A stretch of 64,000 nt of DNA from Hamiltosporidium tvaerminnensis (taxonomy: Eukaryota > Microsporidia > Dubosqiidae), in assembly GCA_022605425.2 (NCBI GenBank), contig CM061248.1, positions 248,001 to 312,000 on the forward strand. Reading direction: 5' to 3'. A program made the position numbers and the translations under genes. The notes below the pieces were generated by a model. It made no database searches and was not told where the DNA came from. It saw only the letters and a list, made by a program, of their open reading frames with translations. Each line of letters opens with the position of its first letter. Position 1 is the first letter of the stretch. Positions 1 through 10,470 of the stretch are shown here, piece by piece.

Positions 1-2
1 GG

Positions 3-1526
3 GGTGTTAACGACTGTACTAATGAACAACAGGGTTTTAACACTAGTACACATGAGAAACACCCTGTTAACAAGACACCATATGAACAACACCCCTTTAA
101 TACCAATACTACAGATGAACAACACCCCTTTAATAACACTATATATACACATCAGGGTATAACACCCTTACAGCTTTGTATTTTAAGGTATTTAGAATAT
201 TTAGGAATAAATAACAATATCTTTAATAATAACAGGGTGTTAAATTACTGTAAATGGTTAGATATGTGTAATTATAGTATGTGTTGTTATCTTATGAATG
301 AAATAAGTAGAATAATTACAAGTAATGGTTATAACAGAAGTATAAAGGATACTAAGGATAACAGTATTATAGATCATGTATTGAATACTAATTGTATTGT
401 AAGTAATATGAACTCTAAGACTACTGTAGATATCAAGTCCAACCCTACCCTAACCCTAGACAATTGCATAAACAATTCTTCCCTAACCCTAGACACATCT
501 GTTAACAATACTACCCTAACCCTAGACACTTGCATAAACAATTCTTCCCTAACCCTAGACACTTGCATAAACAATAACCCTTCTTATGTAATATCTACTG
601 TTATAAAAAGTATAACAAGTCTTATGTTTACTAAGAATATACATTGGGAAAGAGGAATGATTTGTTTAAAAAGAATAAGTAATTGTATAACAGTAAATGA
701 ATATAAAGATTATTTGGATTGTTGTTATAAAATATTTATTGAAGATAAAGTTAAAGGAGAGGTTAGTTTTGAGAGGAAAAGAGAAAGAATTTTAATTCAG
801 TATATTGGTGTTTTAGAGGGTGTTATTTATAGGATTTTAGATTGTTATAAGGAAAAGGAGGTAAGGGGTGTTAATGATATAAGGTGTGATGTAAAGGGTG
901 TTAATAAGGGTAGTAATAAACAACAGGGTGTTAATATAAGTACTGATGAACAACAGGGTGTTAATATAAGTACTAATGAACAACAGGGTGTTAATATAAG
1001 TACTAATACTTATCACCCTTTAGATATAAGTCAAGATGAACAACACCCTTTAGATATAAGTAGTAATATTTATCACCCTCTTAATACCAATACTACACAG
1101 CACCCCTTTAACAATAACAATACTACTTATCACCCTCTTAATTACAATTATAACTTACATGATGATGTTAAAAGAACATTTTTATTGTTAGATAGCATTT
1201 GTGAGGGGGAGGTGTTATTTAGAGACAAATTATCTTTAAGAGTTATAGGGGTGTTATTTAACCATACAGAAATATTAGAAGTAAGAGAAATGGTATGTAG
1301 AAGGGTTAGTAGGGTGTTAAGAAGGTATGTTAAATGTGTTGTTAATCAGTCTATGTCTTATAAGGTAAGAGATATGTGTGTAAGAGTGTTAGAGTGTATG
1401 GAGAGTGTTAAAGATAAGAGTGTTATTGAATGTGTTAAGAAAGAGGTTTTAGATTGTTTGGTTGGAATGGAATGGAGGGTTGTTGATAGTGTTAGAAGGG
1501 TGTTAAGTATAATGTTTAGTGAGTAG
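3..1526 (+). CDS. Repeat-rich hypothetical protein, 5' end outside window
   Basis: The frame is open from the first bases, so the start lies upstream. The GTG at 237 is an internal codon, not a start. 507 residues are visible. They contain Gln/Asn-rich repeats of type EQQGVN and EQHPFN (nt 3-160 and about 860-1150) and four 11-residue repeats of type LTLDTCINNSS (about nt 437-570). A Leu/Val/Arg/Cys-rich helical C-terminus (from nt 1150) could be a HEAT-like or other alpha-helical fold. I recognise no catalytic motif. The repeat peptides come from one DNA motif, TTAAAGGGTGTT, read in both orientations (GGTGTTAAT gives GVN; CACCCTTTAAT gives HPLN/HPFN). The same motif continues as non-coding repeats after the TAG at 1524-1526. 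Similar repeat proteins are, from memory, common in Hamiltosporidium; function unknown. Confidence 0.75.
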   Translation, partial: GVNDCTNEQQGFNTSTHEKHPVNKTPYEQHPFNTNTTDEQHPFNNTIYTHQGITPLQLCILRYLEYLGINNNIFNNNRVLNYCKWLDMCNYSMCCYLMNEISRIITSNGYNRSIKDTKDNSIIDHVLNTNCIVSNMNSKTTVDIKSNPTLTLDNCINNSSLTLDTSVNNTTLTLDTCINNSSLTLDTCINNNPSYVISTVIKSITSLMFTKNIHWERGMICLKRISNCITVNEYKDYLDCCYKIFIEDKVKGEVSFERKRERILIQYIGVLEGVIYRILDCYKEKEVRGVNDIRCDVKGVNKGSNKQQGVNISTDEQQGVNISTNEQQGVNISTNTYHPLDISQDEQHPLDISSNIYHPLNTNTTQHPFNNNNTTYHPLNYNYNLHDDVKRTFLLLDSICEGEVLFRDKLSLRVIGVLFNHTEILEVREMVCRRVSRVLRRYVKCVVNQSMSYKVRDMCVRVLECMESVKDKSVIECVKKEVLDCLVGMEWRVVDSVRRVLSIMFSE

Positions 1527-1990
1527 GGTTAGAGGGTGTTAAGTATAATGTTTAGTGAGGAGGGTTAGAGGGTGTTAATATATAGTAGTATAGTTAGTAT
1601 TATAAAGGGGTGTTAATATATAGTAGCATAGTTAGATGTTAAAGGGGGTTTAATATATAGTAGTTTGGTTAGTATGATAAAGGGGTGTTATTATAAAGAG
1701 TACTATCTTATTATAAAGGGGTGTTAATATATGGTAGTACTATCCTATGATAACGGGGTGTTATTATAAAGAATACTATCTTATTATAAAGGGGTTTTAT
1801 TATTAATGGTAGTATAGTATGTAGGATAACGGGGTGTTATTATAAAGAATACTATTCTATGTTAAAGAGGTGTTAATATATAGTAGTTTAGTTAGTATGA
1901 TAAAGGGGTGTTATTATAAAGAGTAATATCCTATGATAAAGGGGTTTTATTATAAAGAATACTATCCTATAATAAGGGGGTGTTAATGAA
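1527..1990 (+). repeat. Degenerate GGGTGTTA tandem repeats downstream of the repeat-rich gene
   Basis: About 460 bases of imperfect units of roughly 30-40 bp. Each contains AAAGGGGTGTTA followed by an AT-rich spacer such as TATAGTAGTATAGTTAGTAT or TATAAAGAATACTATC. There is no open frame. The first unit nearly repeats the last 30 bases of the preceding CDS (AGGGTGTTAAGTATAATG occurs on both sides of the stop), so the array seems to grow out of the gene's 3' end. Confidence 0.85.
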
Positions 1991-2154
1991 GTATTTCCTC
2001 TTTAGTGTTGTTATGCTTATTAAGACAATCATACTTTTATTTTTACTTCCTTAAATAAAAAATTATAAATAATACTGTTGTTTAACAGCCTTTTACTTTC
2101 TTTATAAATTTTTATACAAATTAACATCTTTTTACACAATACTATCATTTGCTA

Positions 2155-2290
2155 TATTTAACACCCTTTAATAAATATTTATCAATTTACTATATTTAAC
2201 ACCCTTTAATAATACTATCATTTACTATAATTAAAACCCTTTAATAATTCTATCCTTATCTATACTTAAAACCCTTTAATAATACTAATC
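2155..2290 (-). repeat. AACACCCTTTAA repeats 3' of the first glutaredoxin gene
   Basis: Four spaced copies of AACACCCTTTAA or AAAACCCTTTAA, about 33 bp apart, separated by AATACTATCATTTACTATA-like spacers. Read on the minus strand, which is the sense strand of the adjacent gene ending at 2349, the motif is TTAAAGGGTGTT. It is thus in the same sense orientation as the repeats after the gene ending at 1526. Confidence 0.8.
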
Positions 2291-2348
2291 TATTTAAAGA
2301 AGCAAATTATTAAAAATCTGTTTTTTAAGAAAGAAAAGTCAATTTTAT

Positions 2349-2768
2349 TTATCCACAGACAATATTAAACCTAGAAAAATTTACTGGTCTTAAAGCCAGT
2401 GTTTTATATAACATATCACTAAAAAAAGTATCTAAATGATATCTTTTATAAAAATCATGATAATCTCCGATATACTCTCCACACACAAAAACAACAGGAA
2501 ATTCTTTATTATTGTAAGTTAAAGATATATGTTGACGCATATTTAAATTAGAATTTAAATCTATCTCTTTAAACTGTAAATTAATATAAGAAAGTACTTT
2601 CTTAAGTCTGTTAAAATCTGGACATGTTTTGCTTCCTACAATTACTATTTTATTCGTTTTTATATAATTATTAAATTCTTCTACGGTAATATCTTTTTTA
2701 AAATCATCTGTGTAGAAACGTGTGTAGATTATATTTGTAATAAGTATAAGAAGTGTTATTATTATCAT
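2349..2768 (-). CDS. Glutaredoxin-like protein with CPDF site and N-terminal hydrophobic segment
   Basis: 139 residues. Residues 1-18 are hydrophobic (signal peptide or membrane anchor). The rest fits the thioredoxin/glutaredoxin fold: a beta strand, then CPDF at 49-52 in place of the classical CPYC, the FPVVFVCGEYIG segment with the cis-Pro at 91, and a C-terminal helix. A Cys lies at residue 138, one from the C-terminus. With only the first active-site Cys present it resembles monothiol glutaredoxins, although these usually have CGFS. An ER or secretory location is inferred from the N-terminus. A paralogue lies 0.8 kb upstream on the same strand. No CCC/GGG motif is seen at this start. Confidence 0.8.
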   Translation of the reverse strand: MIIITLLILITNIIYTRFYTDDFKKDITVEEFNNYIKTNKIVIVGSKTCPDFNRLKKVLSYINLQFKEIDLNSNLNMRQHISLTYNNKEFPVVFVCGEYIGDYHDFYKRYHLDTFFSDMLYKTLALRPVNFSRFNIVCG

Positions 2769-2779
2769 TTCTGGTTGCT

Positions 2780-2995
2780 GTGTTTGTTTTTTTATTTTGT
2801 GTTTTATTTTGTTTTAAACGTGACATGTTTGTTTTGTTTTGGTGTGACATGTTTATTTTGGTTATATGTTTTAAATATTTCTTTGAATGTGATGTTTGAT
2901 TTGTTTCTGTTTTTTTATTTGGTGTTATATTCATTTCTTTGAATGTGATGTTTGTTTTGTTTCGTGTTTATTTTATTTTGTTTTAAATTAATTTT
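2780..2995. repeat. T/G-rich imperfect repeats 5' of the first glutaredoxin gene
   Basis: A TTTCTTTGAATGTGATG block occurs twice (about 2878 and 2936) and a GTGACATGTTT block twice (about 2820 and 2843), within strongly T-rich DNA. The antisense frame here has only low-complexity Asn/Thr/Lys codons and is not taken as a gene. Confidence 0.6.
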
Positions 2996-3593
2996 CTTAT
3001 CTAATATTTGATAAATTAAAATTTTTAATTTAAAATTTTATTTATGGTTTTATATTAAAATACTTTCCAGGAATATTTTATATTATTTGTGAATTGGAGT
3101 TAATGTTTTTATTATTTTGAGATTAAAGTATTCTATAAAGAGACAAGATTTAAGAGATTTCAATTAATCTTGAAAGTATAATTTTGATATCATGTTTCTT
3201 TGTACTGATTGATAAGTTTCGAAGTTTAAAAATTAAATGATTTTTTACTGTATTTGTTGTATTTGGGTTGTATTTATAAAATAGTTTTAATTTTCGATTT
3301 ATTAAATCAGAGGATATAAATATTATTATTTTGAAGTTGTGGAAATAATAAATCGAAATTTAAGTTTTACACAATGAATGTATCCAGAAATTTATTTATT
3401 TTATTCATCTTAAAATTAAATAATTTTAGTTGAAATAAGTTATACATTATGTATACGTCGGAATTAACGATTATTAGTTATTAAGTATTTATAGTTTAAA
3501 CTAAAATTTAGTCTTGAATATATTTATAATGCAAAATAAATTAATTTAATTACTAAATATGGCAATATTTTAAGAAAATAAAAATAAACAGAT
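2996..3593. other. AT-rich intergenic spacer
   Basis: Between the two glutaredoxin genes. No frame, RNA gene or repeat recognised. Confidence 0.5.
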
Positions 3594-4010
3594 TTATTTA
3601 TTGGTGCAACCGACCACGCCAGTTTGAATCATTGGCTTTTTTACATTGAATGTATTGTCAAATACACTATTGTCATCAGTGGTCAGATTATACTTTTCGA
3701 GAAATTTATCGTAACCGCCAATAAATTCACCACACAGAAATATAGCAGGTACATACTTATATCCATAGACTATTGTCATCAAATCGTAAAGAAGAGGATT
3801 TGCTCCTAATTCAATATCTACGTACGGTACTCCCATTTTGTTAAGTGTATTTTTAAGAGCCAAGCAATATTTACATGTGGGACTCGTGAGAATGGTAATT
3901 TTATTATTTTTTGCTATTTTTTCGAATTCTGGGACAGTCAGATTGACATATTTCGAATGTGCAGCTGTAATTATTTCCGTCACTGCAAATATAAGAAAAT
4001 AAAAAATCAT
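3594..4010 (-). CDS. Glutaredoxin with dithiol CKYC site and predicted signal peptide
   Basis: 138 residues. Residues 1-18 (Phe/Leu/Ile-rich, ending AAHS) look like a cleavable signal peptide. Both active-site cysteines are present as CKYC at 46-49, preceded by ITILTSPT. The VPAIFLCGEFIGG segment with cis-Pro at 88 forms the glutathione-binding side of a glutaredoxin fold. The C-terminus is extended past the family core and ends with a Cys in GVVGCTNK. Expected role: glutathione-dependent thiol-disulphide exchange, probably in the ER lumen or secretory pathway. It is clearly paralogous to the protein at 2349-2768 but keeps the second cysteine. Confidence 0.88.
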   Translation of the reverse strand: MIFYFLIFAVTEIITAAHSKYVNLTVPEFEKIAKNNKITILTSPTCKYCLALKNTLNKMGVPYVDIELGANPLLYDLMTIVYGYKYVPAIFLCGEFIGGYDKFLEKYNLTTDDNSVFDNTFNVKKPMIQTGVVGCTNK

Positions 4011-5480
4011 AAAAACAAAATTCTAAAAGTATTTATAGTTTAGTTTATTTCAAAAGTGTTTTATTGCTGATTATTTTTAAGTTTAATTAATTTAATTAGT
4101 TCAAAAATATTTAATATGTGATTTGTTAGAAAATATTAATGAATAAAGTTGTTGGGTGATTATCATTAATGATTGTTTTAAAAGATTAATTTTAATTTTA
4201 TTTGTAGATTAATATTGTATTACATCATGTTTGAATATTAGATTTAGAAACAGAAATTATTATGATTATATATCTTAGTATTTATATTATTAAATGTAAC
4301 AGATTCTTATCTCTAATATAGGATGTTAAACATATAGATTAGTTGATATTTTCTTAATAAGTTTAAATTTTTCGAATATTTTTTCCATTATAAAACTAGG
4401 ATGATATACTAGCAGTTATATTATTGATGAACTAAAGAATTGTCATTTATTTATTTATCTCACCATAACAAAATGCATTTATAAAAAGAGGAAATATTCT
4501 TAGATATATTATTATTTCGTACATCCTATCTATATATAATGATACCAAATCATAATATTTAATCAAGAATAATCCTTTAATTTTAATCATCTATACCATT
4601 TCCTAGAAATATATTAACAGAGCGACAAATTTATATATGAAAGACTTTGGAAAAATATTCAAAAAAATATATAATTAAAAAGTATGGAAAATCTTGAGAA
4701 GGCTAACAGAATGAAAAATCTCATTGCAATAGAATAGAAATTTAAGGGTGAAATACTTACATGCGTTATAGCCTTAAATTGATAATCAAACATACCATAA
4801 GAAGTAATTTGACCGCTACAAATATCCATAAAGATAGGAAAACATATACGATTCGAAGTACTCAAATACTGGAATACGTTTTTTAGGATTGAACGGAGAA
4901 GACAAAGGTATATCCAAATACAAATGGTAATCGCGCGTAAAAAACACCTATTTACATTGAATTGAGATAATTATCTAGGGAGCTATTAGCTATGCAAAAC
5001 ATGCTAAGATAATGAAGAACGTGATAGGACATATAGGAGATAAAAGATTTGGTTGTGTTTTCGATGTTGCGACTACAAACAGAAGCTAAAACTACTAAGA
5101 AATTTGAGCAAAATATAAAAAAAGGCAAATAAATCTGGTAAAGAATTACTTTTTCGAATAGTACATAAAAATGTAGTTAAAGAATATTTTATAAATTGAT
5201 TTTTTAATCGTTCGGCTATTTCTCTTGCTTATAGTGCGCCGTATTCCATCATTCTTTTCTTTTAATAAGATCTGTTTTTAATATCTAGCACATTTTCTTA
5301 AGTTTCTGAGTTAATTTTGGTTTTTTTCATATATTTTATAGCTTTGTGTCTTATGATTTTGGTTTTTTTTGACACATTGTTCTTTGTTTAGTTCATTAGT
5401 AATGATATTGCATGTAGAATATGGTTTTTATAGTGTTATATGGCATAATCCGAGCCTATTCGACTCTCTAATCCGCTTAT
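4011..5480. other. Decayed AT-rich DNA
   Basis: No supported gene. The short minus frame at 4659-4865 shows no recognisable similarity and no start context. The right part may be the 3' end of the retrotransposon relic that becomes recognisable near 5.5-5.9 kb. Confidence 0.4.
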
Positions 5481-5499
5481 ATTTGAAACTTTGAACTTC

Positions 5500-8450
5500 A
5501 TCGAAACACTGAAATAATAGTATGAATAATTTTTTGAATACTATCAACGAAATACTTGTCTTAAATTTCATAAATATAGGCATTTTTGGGGGAACATATC
5601 TTATCATATCTTGTATGTCTGCATTATGACATATTACATTATAGTTTATTTCTGGGTTTTGCTTCTAAGAAAAACCTAATTCATAAGCAGCTAGTTTTAA
5701 TTCCTTAAATTCCCTATTTCTAGCCCAAAAGGTAGCATAATATATAATAGGTTCTGATCCCAGAAATTATTGTTTAGAATGTTTACTGACCAAAATATAC
5801 ATTTCTAAAACAATATTCACAGTTTAGACATCAACTTTATATCCTTGTATCACTATAATTTTGAGATACTCTTTTTAAAGGTTTCGTTTACTGATGTTAC
5901 TAGTAATTCGTTTTGCACATTTAAATTTGTATATATTCAAATTAAGCAAATGGAGATATTCTCTATTTTACTATGTCTTCTCGTATGGTGATCTAAAAGC
6001 TGTTTCTCACATCGAGCCGCCAAATAAATCACAATTTTACCAGACTGTTTGCAAACTCGGATTTCTTTCTAGATTTATAATTTATTTTATTTTAGAGTCA
6101 AGAAAACCATTTTTATTTAAGATGTTATTGTCTTTTTCAGTCTCGTCCTTTGGAAGAATCGGAAATAAATAGGGACATTCTCTATTGTATAATACACTAT
6201 AAAATCATCTTTAGAAGGCTTTTATTTTTCAAATAAATAGAGTTTTATGAGCTTTTAGAAATCATTCCGATGGATCACTTTTGAATCGTATTTTATTAGA
6301 AAGTATCTTTTTCAGATATATACTATCTATAAGATTATGGCTTTTCTGGTTATGATTTTCTTCAGATTTCGATTTAGCTCCGAGTTAGATGCATACGTCC
6401 TTAGTAATTTACTAACATGTAAGTTTCTTTAATATTCTACATTAGGAAGAAACAGAAGTATTCTAGAACTTAAAATATGTTCTGTTCCTCCTATATTAAA
6501 ACAGATGCACCAAGTCTTAAAACCCAGATATATTAGTTGGTTGGACTCGAAGCCTTCTTATATGATGTTTTGTTAGCAATGTCGCATGTAGATCATTTGA
6601 TTAGATAGTTTTTTTGAATTAAATCAAGGAAGAAATGTCTTTTAACTCTTGCTATATCTTTGCAAAATAAACCTATAAATTAACTACATATTTAATTTAT
6701 CTGCTATCTTCTGTTATCTTCACATATTTATTAAAACCAACACATTTTATATGAATAGCGGTATATTCGTTCCACGTATCTTTTTTGCTTATATAAATTC
6801 CACCTATCCGAATCTAACAACCTTTGATAGCTTGATCACACTTGGCTGCCAAATATTGTAACTTTGTTCTGTTTTTTAACCAAAAATAGCAAATCGCTAA
6901 TGAACAAGAGGCGATTATTACTGTGAGAATTTGCATCATTATGTATTGTCATTTTGTGTATTTCTCATTGCGTTTGTGGCTGAATGGATTTATATACAAC
7001 AGAAAAGCAAATGTGAAAACCCATTTCTCAGCAGTATACTCATCTCATTTTTTCGTTCGGCATTTTTTAAGCCTCTATTTCTTATCAAGATTTATTTAAA
7101 TATTATTACCTTGAAATTTTGAATCGAATCAGGCGAAATGAATTTTTGTTAGACTTGATTCAAAAACATGACCTATGGAATCATAAACTTTTTTTGCTTC
7201 AATTTACACAGCTTTAATATCATTTCAGCACTCTATTTTAGTAGCATTTAATATGACTTATCTTTTGCTCTTTTTAAACTACATACAGCCTATAATTAGT
7301 TTTCTTAACAACAAACGCCTGTTTACTTCTATTTGAACCACTCTCATGAAAAAATTCGTTAAATTTTAGAGAATTACAACAAGAGATTGACGGTTACTCA
7401 TTACCTCTTTATGGAATGCTTTTTGGAACGAAACAGATATGGCCATATATAGATCAATCTGCCTGCGGTTATTCCTTTAAAACATATAGTTTTACAATGG
7501 AAAAAAGATATTTTGACACGTCGTAAGTTTTTTACATGAAAGTTTTTAAATAATTAATTTAGAGGGCTTTCCGGTTGAGAAGTCAAATAATCATACTAAT
7601 AATTCATCAAGCGAAGTCAGCGTGGTCTGGTGAGTATATGATAACAAAATAACAGGTATATCAAATGTGATTGTGTTCTTATTTTTTTCCAACGTTGTTG
7701 ACCGAAAACTCACGGTTTCATTCTGGATAAATCATATAAAGATGCAACTTTCTGAAAAAGAAATAATGAAAACGACTCCACAACGGCCACACATCGATTC
7801 TGTTGTCGGCTTGTATCCTACTTTCCTAAATTATAAGTTTTTTACGCAGATACTCTAAGAAGGGTTCTGTTTTTTAGAGCCTCAATGTAATTTGTTTACG
7901 CGGGAAAAATTTAAATTGCACTCTTTCATGAATTTGCGGGGATTTTTGTTTACAAAGGAAAGTTATCCTGTTTATGGGGTTTCGTAGAGATATCTTTTCT
8001 TTGTTTCAAACAAAAATTTTACTGTAAATATTTTCTCTTCACACCAATCTAGATTTTCTTGGTATTCTTACTCGTAATAGCATACTTGCGCCGCTTAAAT
8101 AATTTCAGCATTAAATTTGGTGATTGTTACATGAGATTCGGCATATTCATCTCTGGTTCAATCTATTTGTTTAAGATTCTACTATCAACCAATTCACTTG
8201 GAAATTTTCTAGTTCGGACCACTACATCTAAAATTCCTTCTTCGTGAGTTTCTTGACTTTACACAAGAACTTCTCTCTCTGCTTAATATTGAGCGTGTGT
8301 CAGTTAAGGAACATGGTTCTGCGAGACAAATGGCGTTGCTGAGTCGCTTTTCGTTCGCTAATTGCCTTGTGTGGTTTTCTGCTCATTCTATGTTAATTTT
8401 TTTAACACATCAATATCAACAGTAAAGTCAAATTTTTACTTAAGGTACCT
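5500..8450 (-). mobile_element. Near full-length relic of the R2-like retrotransposon
   Basis: Several stretches align colinearly with the intact minus-strand element at 31646-35410. The CCHC region (5935-6060) matches about 32380-32490, including GTGATCTAAAAGCTGTTTC against GTCATGACCAAGCATTTTT. The reverse transcriptase core (6930-7050, CATTGCGTTTGTGGCTGAAT) matches about 33430. The N-terminal region (8170-8350, ATCAACCAATTCACTTGG and AAGGAACATGGTTCTGCGAG) matches 34690-34840. The spacing of these blocks is almost the same as in the intact copy. Stops and indels are everywhere. Short open frames at 5894-6172, 6931-7122, 7667-7858 and 8059-8247 are antisense shadows of this relic, not genes. 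Boundaries are approximate. Confidence 0.78.
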
Positions 8451-8899
8451 AATAATAATAAACAACCGTGTCAAAACAGGCTTCTAGATCTTTTCGCAGA
8501 TCAGGAAGAGCCCTTCAATACCATTTCCGCCATACAGCTGTTACATAATTTAGTGTCAAATGTAATGATTAGTTGTTGTTTTTTTCGACAATGCAACGGC
8601 GTAAGAGTTTCTTTAACATTATCCGAGCGTCGGGCGAGGAATTTGAGCAGGAAGACGAGTATATAGTGTCAATCAAGAAAACTAAAGGTAGTTAAGAAAT
8701 ATTTCTCGATACTAAAGGATATTTTATAGATGGCCGGTTTTGATGGAAGTTTCTTGTTGTTACCAAATACTGACACAACTTTATCTTCTTTACAGTAGTT
8801 TCTGGCTTGTTTACAACCTGTAATTGTTTATTTTTATATTTTTCGGCCAACTATTTTTTTTCTACACAATTTATTCTATAAATTCTGGGCTAAAAATTC

Positions 8900-9400
8900 T
8901 CTATGACGTTTAGAAATTTCCTTCTACCTCTTTAATTCCAATATTTTTCTCTTCTAAATTTATTTTATTTAATATCTATTGTCGGTTCCTACATCGTAAA
9001 TATGTGATTAAAAAAAATTGTATGTAGTCATTTACCACCATCTTCCTTTTTAGTCGCTCCTTGTAAAACTAAGGTTAGTTCCTCTGGTATTTCGGTTTTT
9101 TAATTACACCAAATGACGCCTCCTCTAAGCTCTTTTTCTCATTTGGTCCTCGACTCAAGTCCTCTTTTCGAAAAACGAAATTTTTTGGACTATCTTATTA
9201 AGTACTTTCTTCTGAATGTATGCTTCTATATTCATGGATATTTGAAGTTTTTAAGGTATGACTTATGATATTTTATCACAATACCGCCCTAGGTAATCAC
9301 ATAAGGGATTGTCTCAACGTTACACGTATTAATAACACCTAAATCATGCATTCCTCGTATTATTTTTTTTATAGCTGAAAATATTGGAAAAAAGTAGGTG
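8900..9400 (-). mobile_element. Second relic: 3' (C-terminal) end of the R2-like retrotransposon
   Basis: TATTGTCGGTTCCTAC near 8980 matches TATCGTCGGTTCCTCT near 31710. The match continues through GGTCCTCGACTCAAGTCCTC (31895 region), the GAATGTATGCTTCTATATTC block (31970) and TTATCACAATACCG (32030), to about 9370. It is 5'-truncated and decayed, lies in the same orientation as the first relic, and starts about 450 bp beyond it. Confidence 0.82.
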
Positions 9401-10220
9401 AGTATGAAAGAATAGAATATAAAATACATTCAAGACTTGTTTTCTCGTCTGAATGTTCTACTTTTTATTTAACCACATAATTATCAAAATTTCTGCTCTG
9501 TTCATGGAATCTTTTTTTAAAAATTTTCGGAGGATAGGAGAATGTCTAGGCTTACGTAAAACACTTTAATATATGATATCTGGAATATTTTAGTTCCTAA
9601 TTTTGCTTAAAATACCATTAATTACCTCATAGTGAGGTATAGGTAGTACAAAAATTAATATTGAAGAAGCATTTTTCATAAATTGACATAAAATCTAAGA
9701 AGTTCTTAACCCGCAAAACTTTTATAGGAGTCAATGTAATCCACGAGCCAAAAGGGTGGCGATCCTTAAACTAATTAATTAAAAACAATATAATGATCAA
9801 TTTTTGCTGATTTAATGCCATATTTTATATACTGCAAGGTTTTATTGGTTTTTAGGTCTGTTGAATTTAAATAATTTTTGAAATGTAATGGATTAATGCA
9901 TTGTCAAGGAGTAACTATTTAAAAATTCACGATAGTTTAAGAATCTTGAAAGTCAAGGCATAGTTGAATAGTAAACTAATTTTAGGAACGGCTTTTTACA
10001 GAGTCTTTGTTTGATAATGGACTAAAAATAGTTAGATCATGTAAAGAGTTTTTCATTGAAAAAATAAAAATAATAATTTAATGAAAGAAGTTTATTTAAT
10101 CTTTTATAAAATGCACGTAGTTTCGAGTTTTGTATAAATAACATCTCTAAACATCATCTAGTCTTTTAAATAGCAACATCCTAATCTATTTAGATCCAGA
10201 AGATATTTAGAATCTATCTG
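9401..10220. other. Decayed AT-rich DNA
   Basis: No gene, RNA or clear repeat recognised. Confidence 0.4.
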
Positions 10221-10229
10221 ATCGCCAAG

Positions 10230-10470
10230 ATTGTTGCTTAATATGATTATAGGAGGGGAACTAAATCCTGCTCTTCTCTCATAAGTCAAGCTGTATTCTT
10301 AGATAGTCTACACTTCCTAATAAAAAAAACTTCTATCTAAGATATATTGCGAGGGCTTAAATAAGGTTTATCTGGACGTGGCAATTTCATTGTATCCGAT
10401 AATGCCAGCTACTTGGGTTTCATCTCAATGTCGTTAAATCTTCAATACGATAGACTAAGGTATGTGTTAG
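10230..10470 (+). repeat. Degenerate copy of the 720-bp inverted-repeat element
   Basis: CTTCTATCTAAGATATAT followed by GAGGGCTTAAATAAGG and GGACGTGGCAATTTCATTGT matches 41590-41650 (CTTCTAGCTAAGATATAT, then CAATGTCAT). TAATGCCAGCTACTTGGGTT matches the region near 41665. It has the same orientation as the copy at 41290-42013 but is strongly eroded. Confidence 0.65.

Noticed and set aside
374-574. Minus-strand open frame opposite the 33-bp coding repeat
   Set aside because: It is an antisense shadow of the repeat, whose unit length is a multiple of three.
5894-8247. Four + strand frames of 62-92 codons
   Set aside because: They run antisense to the decayed retrotransposon and correspond to antisense stretches of the intact copy.
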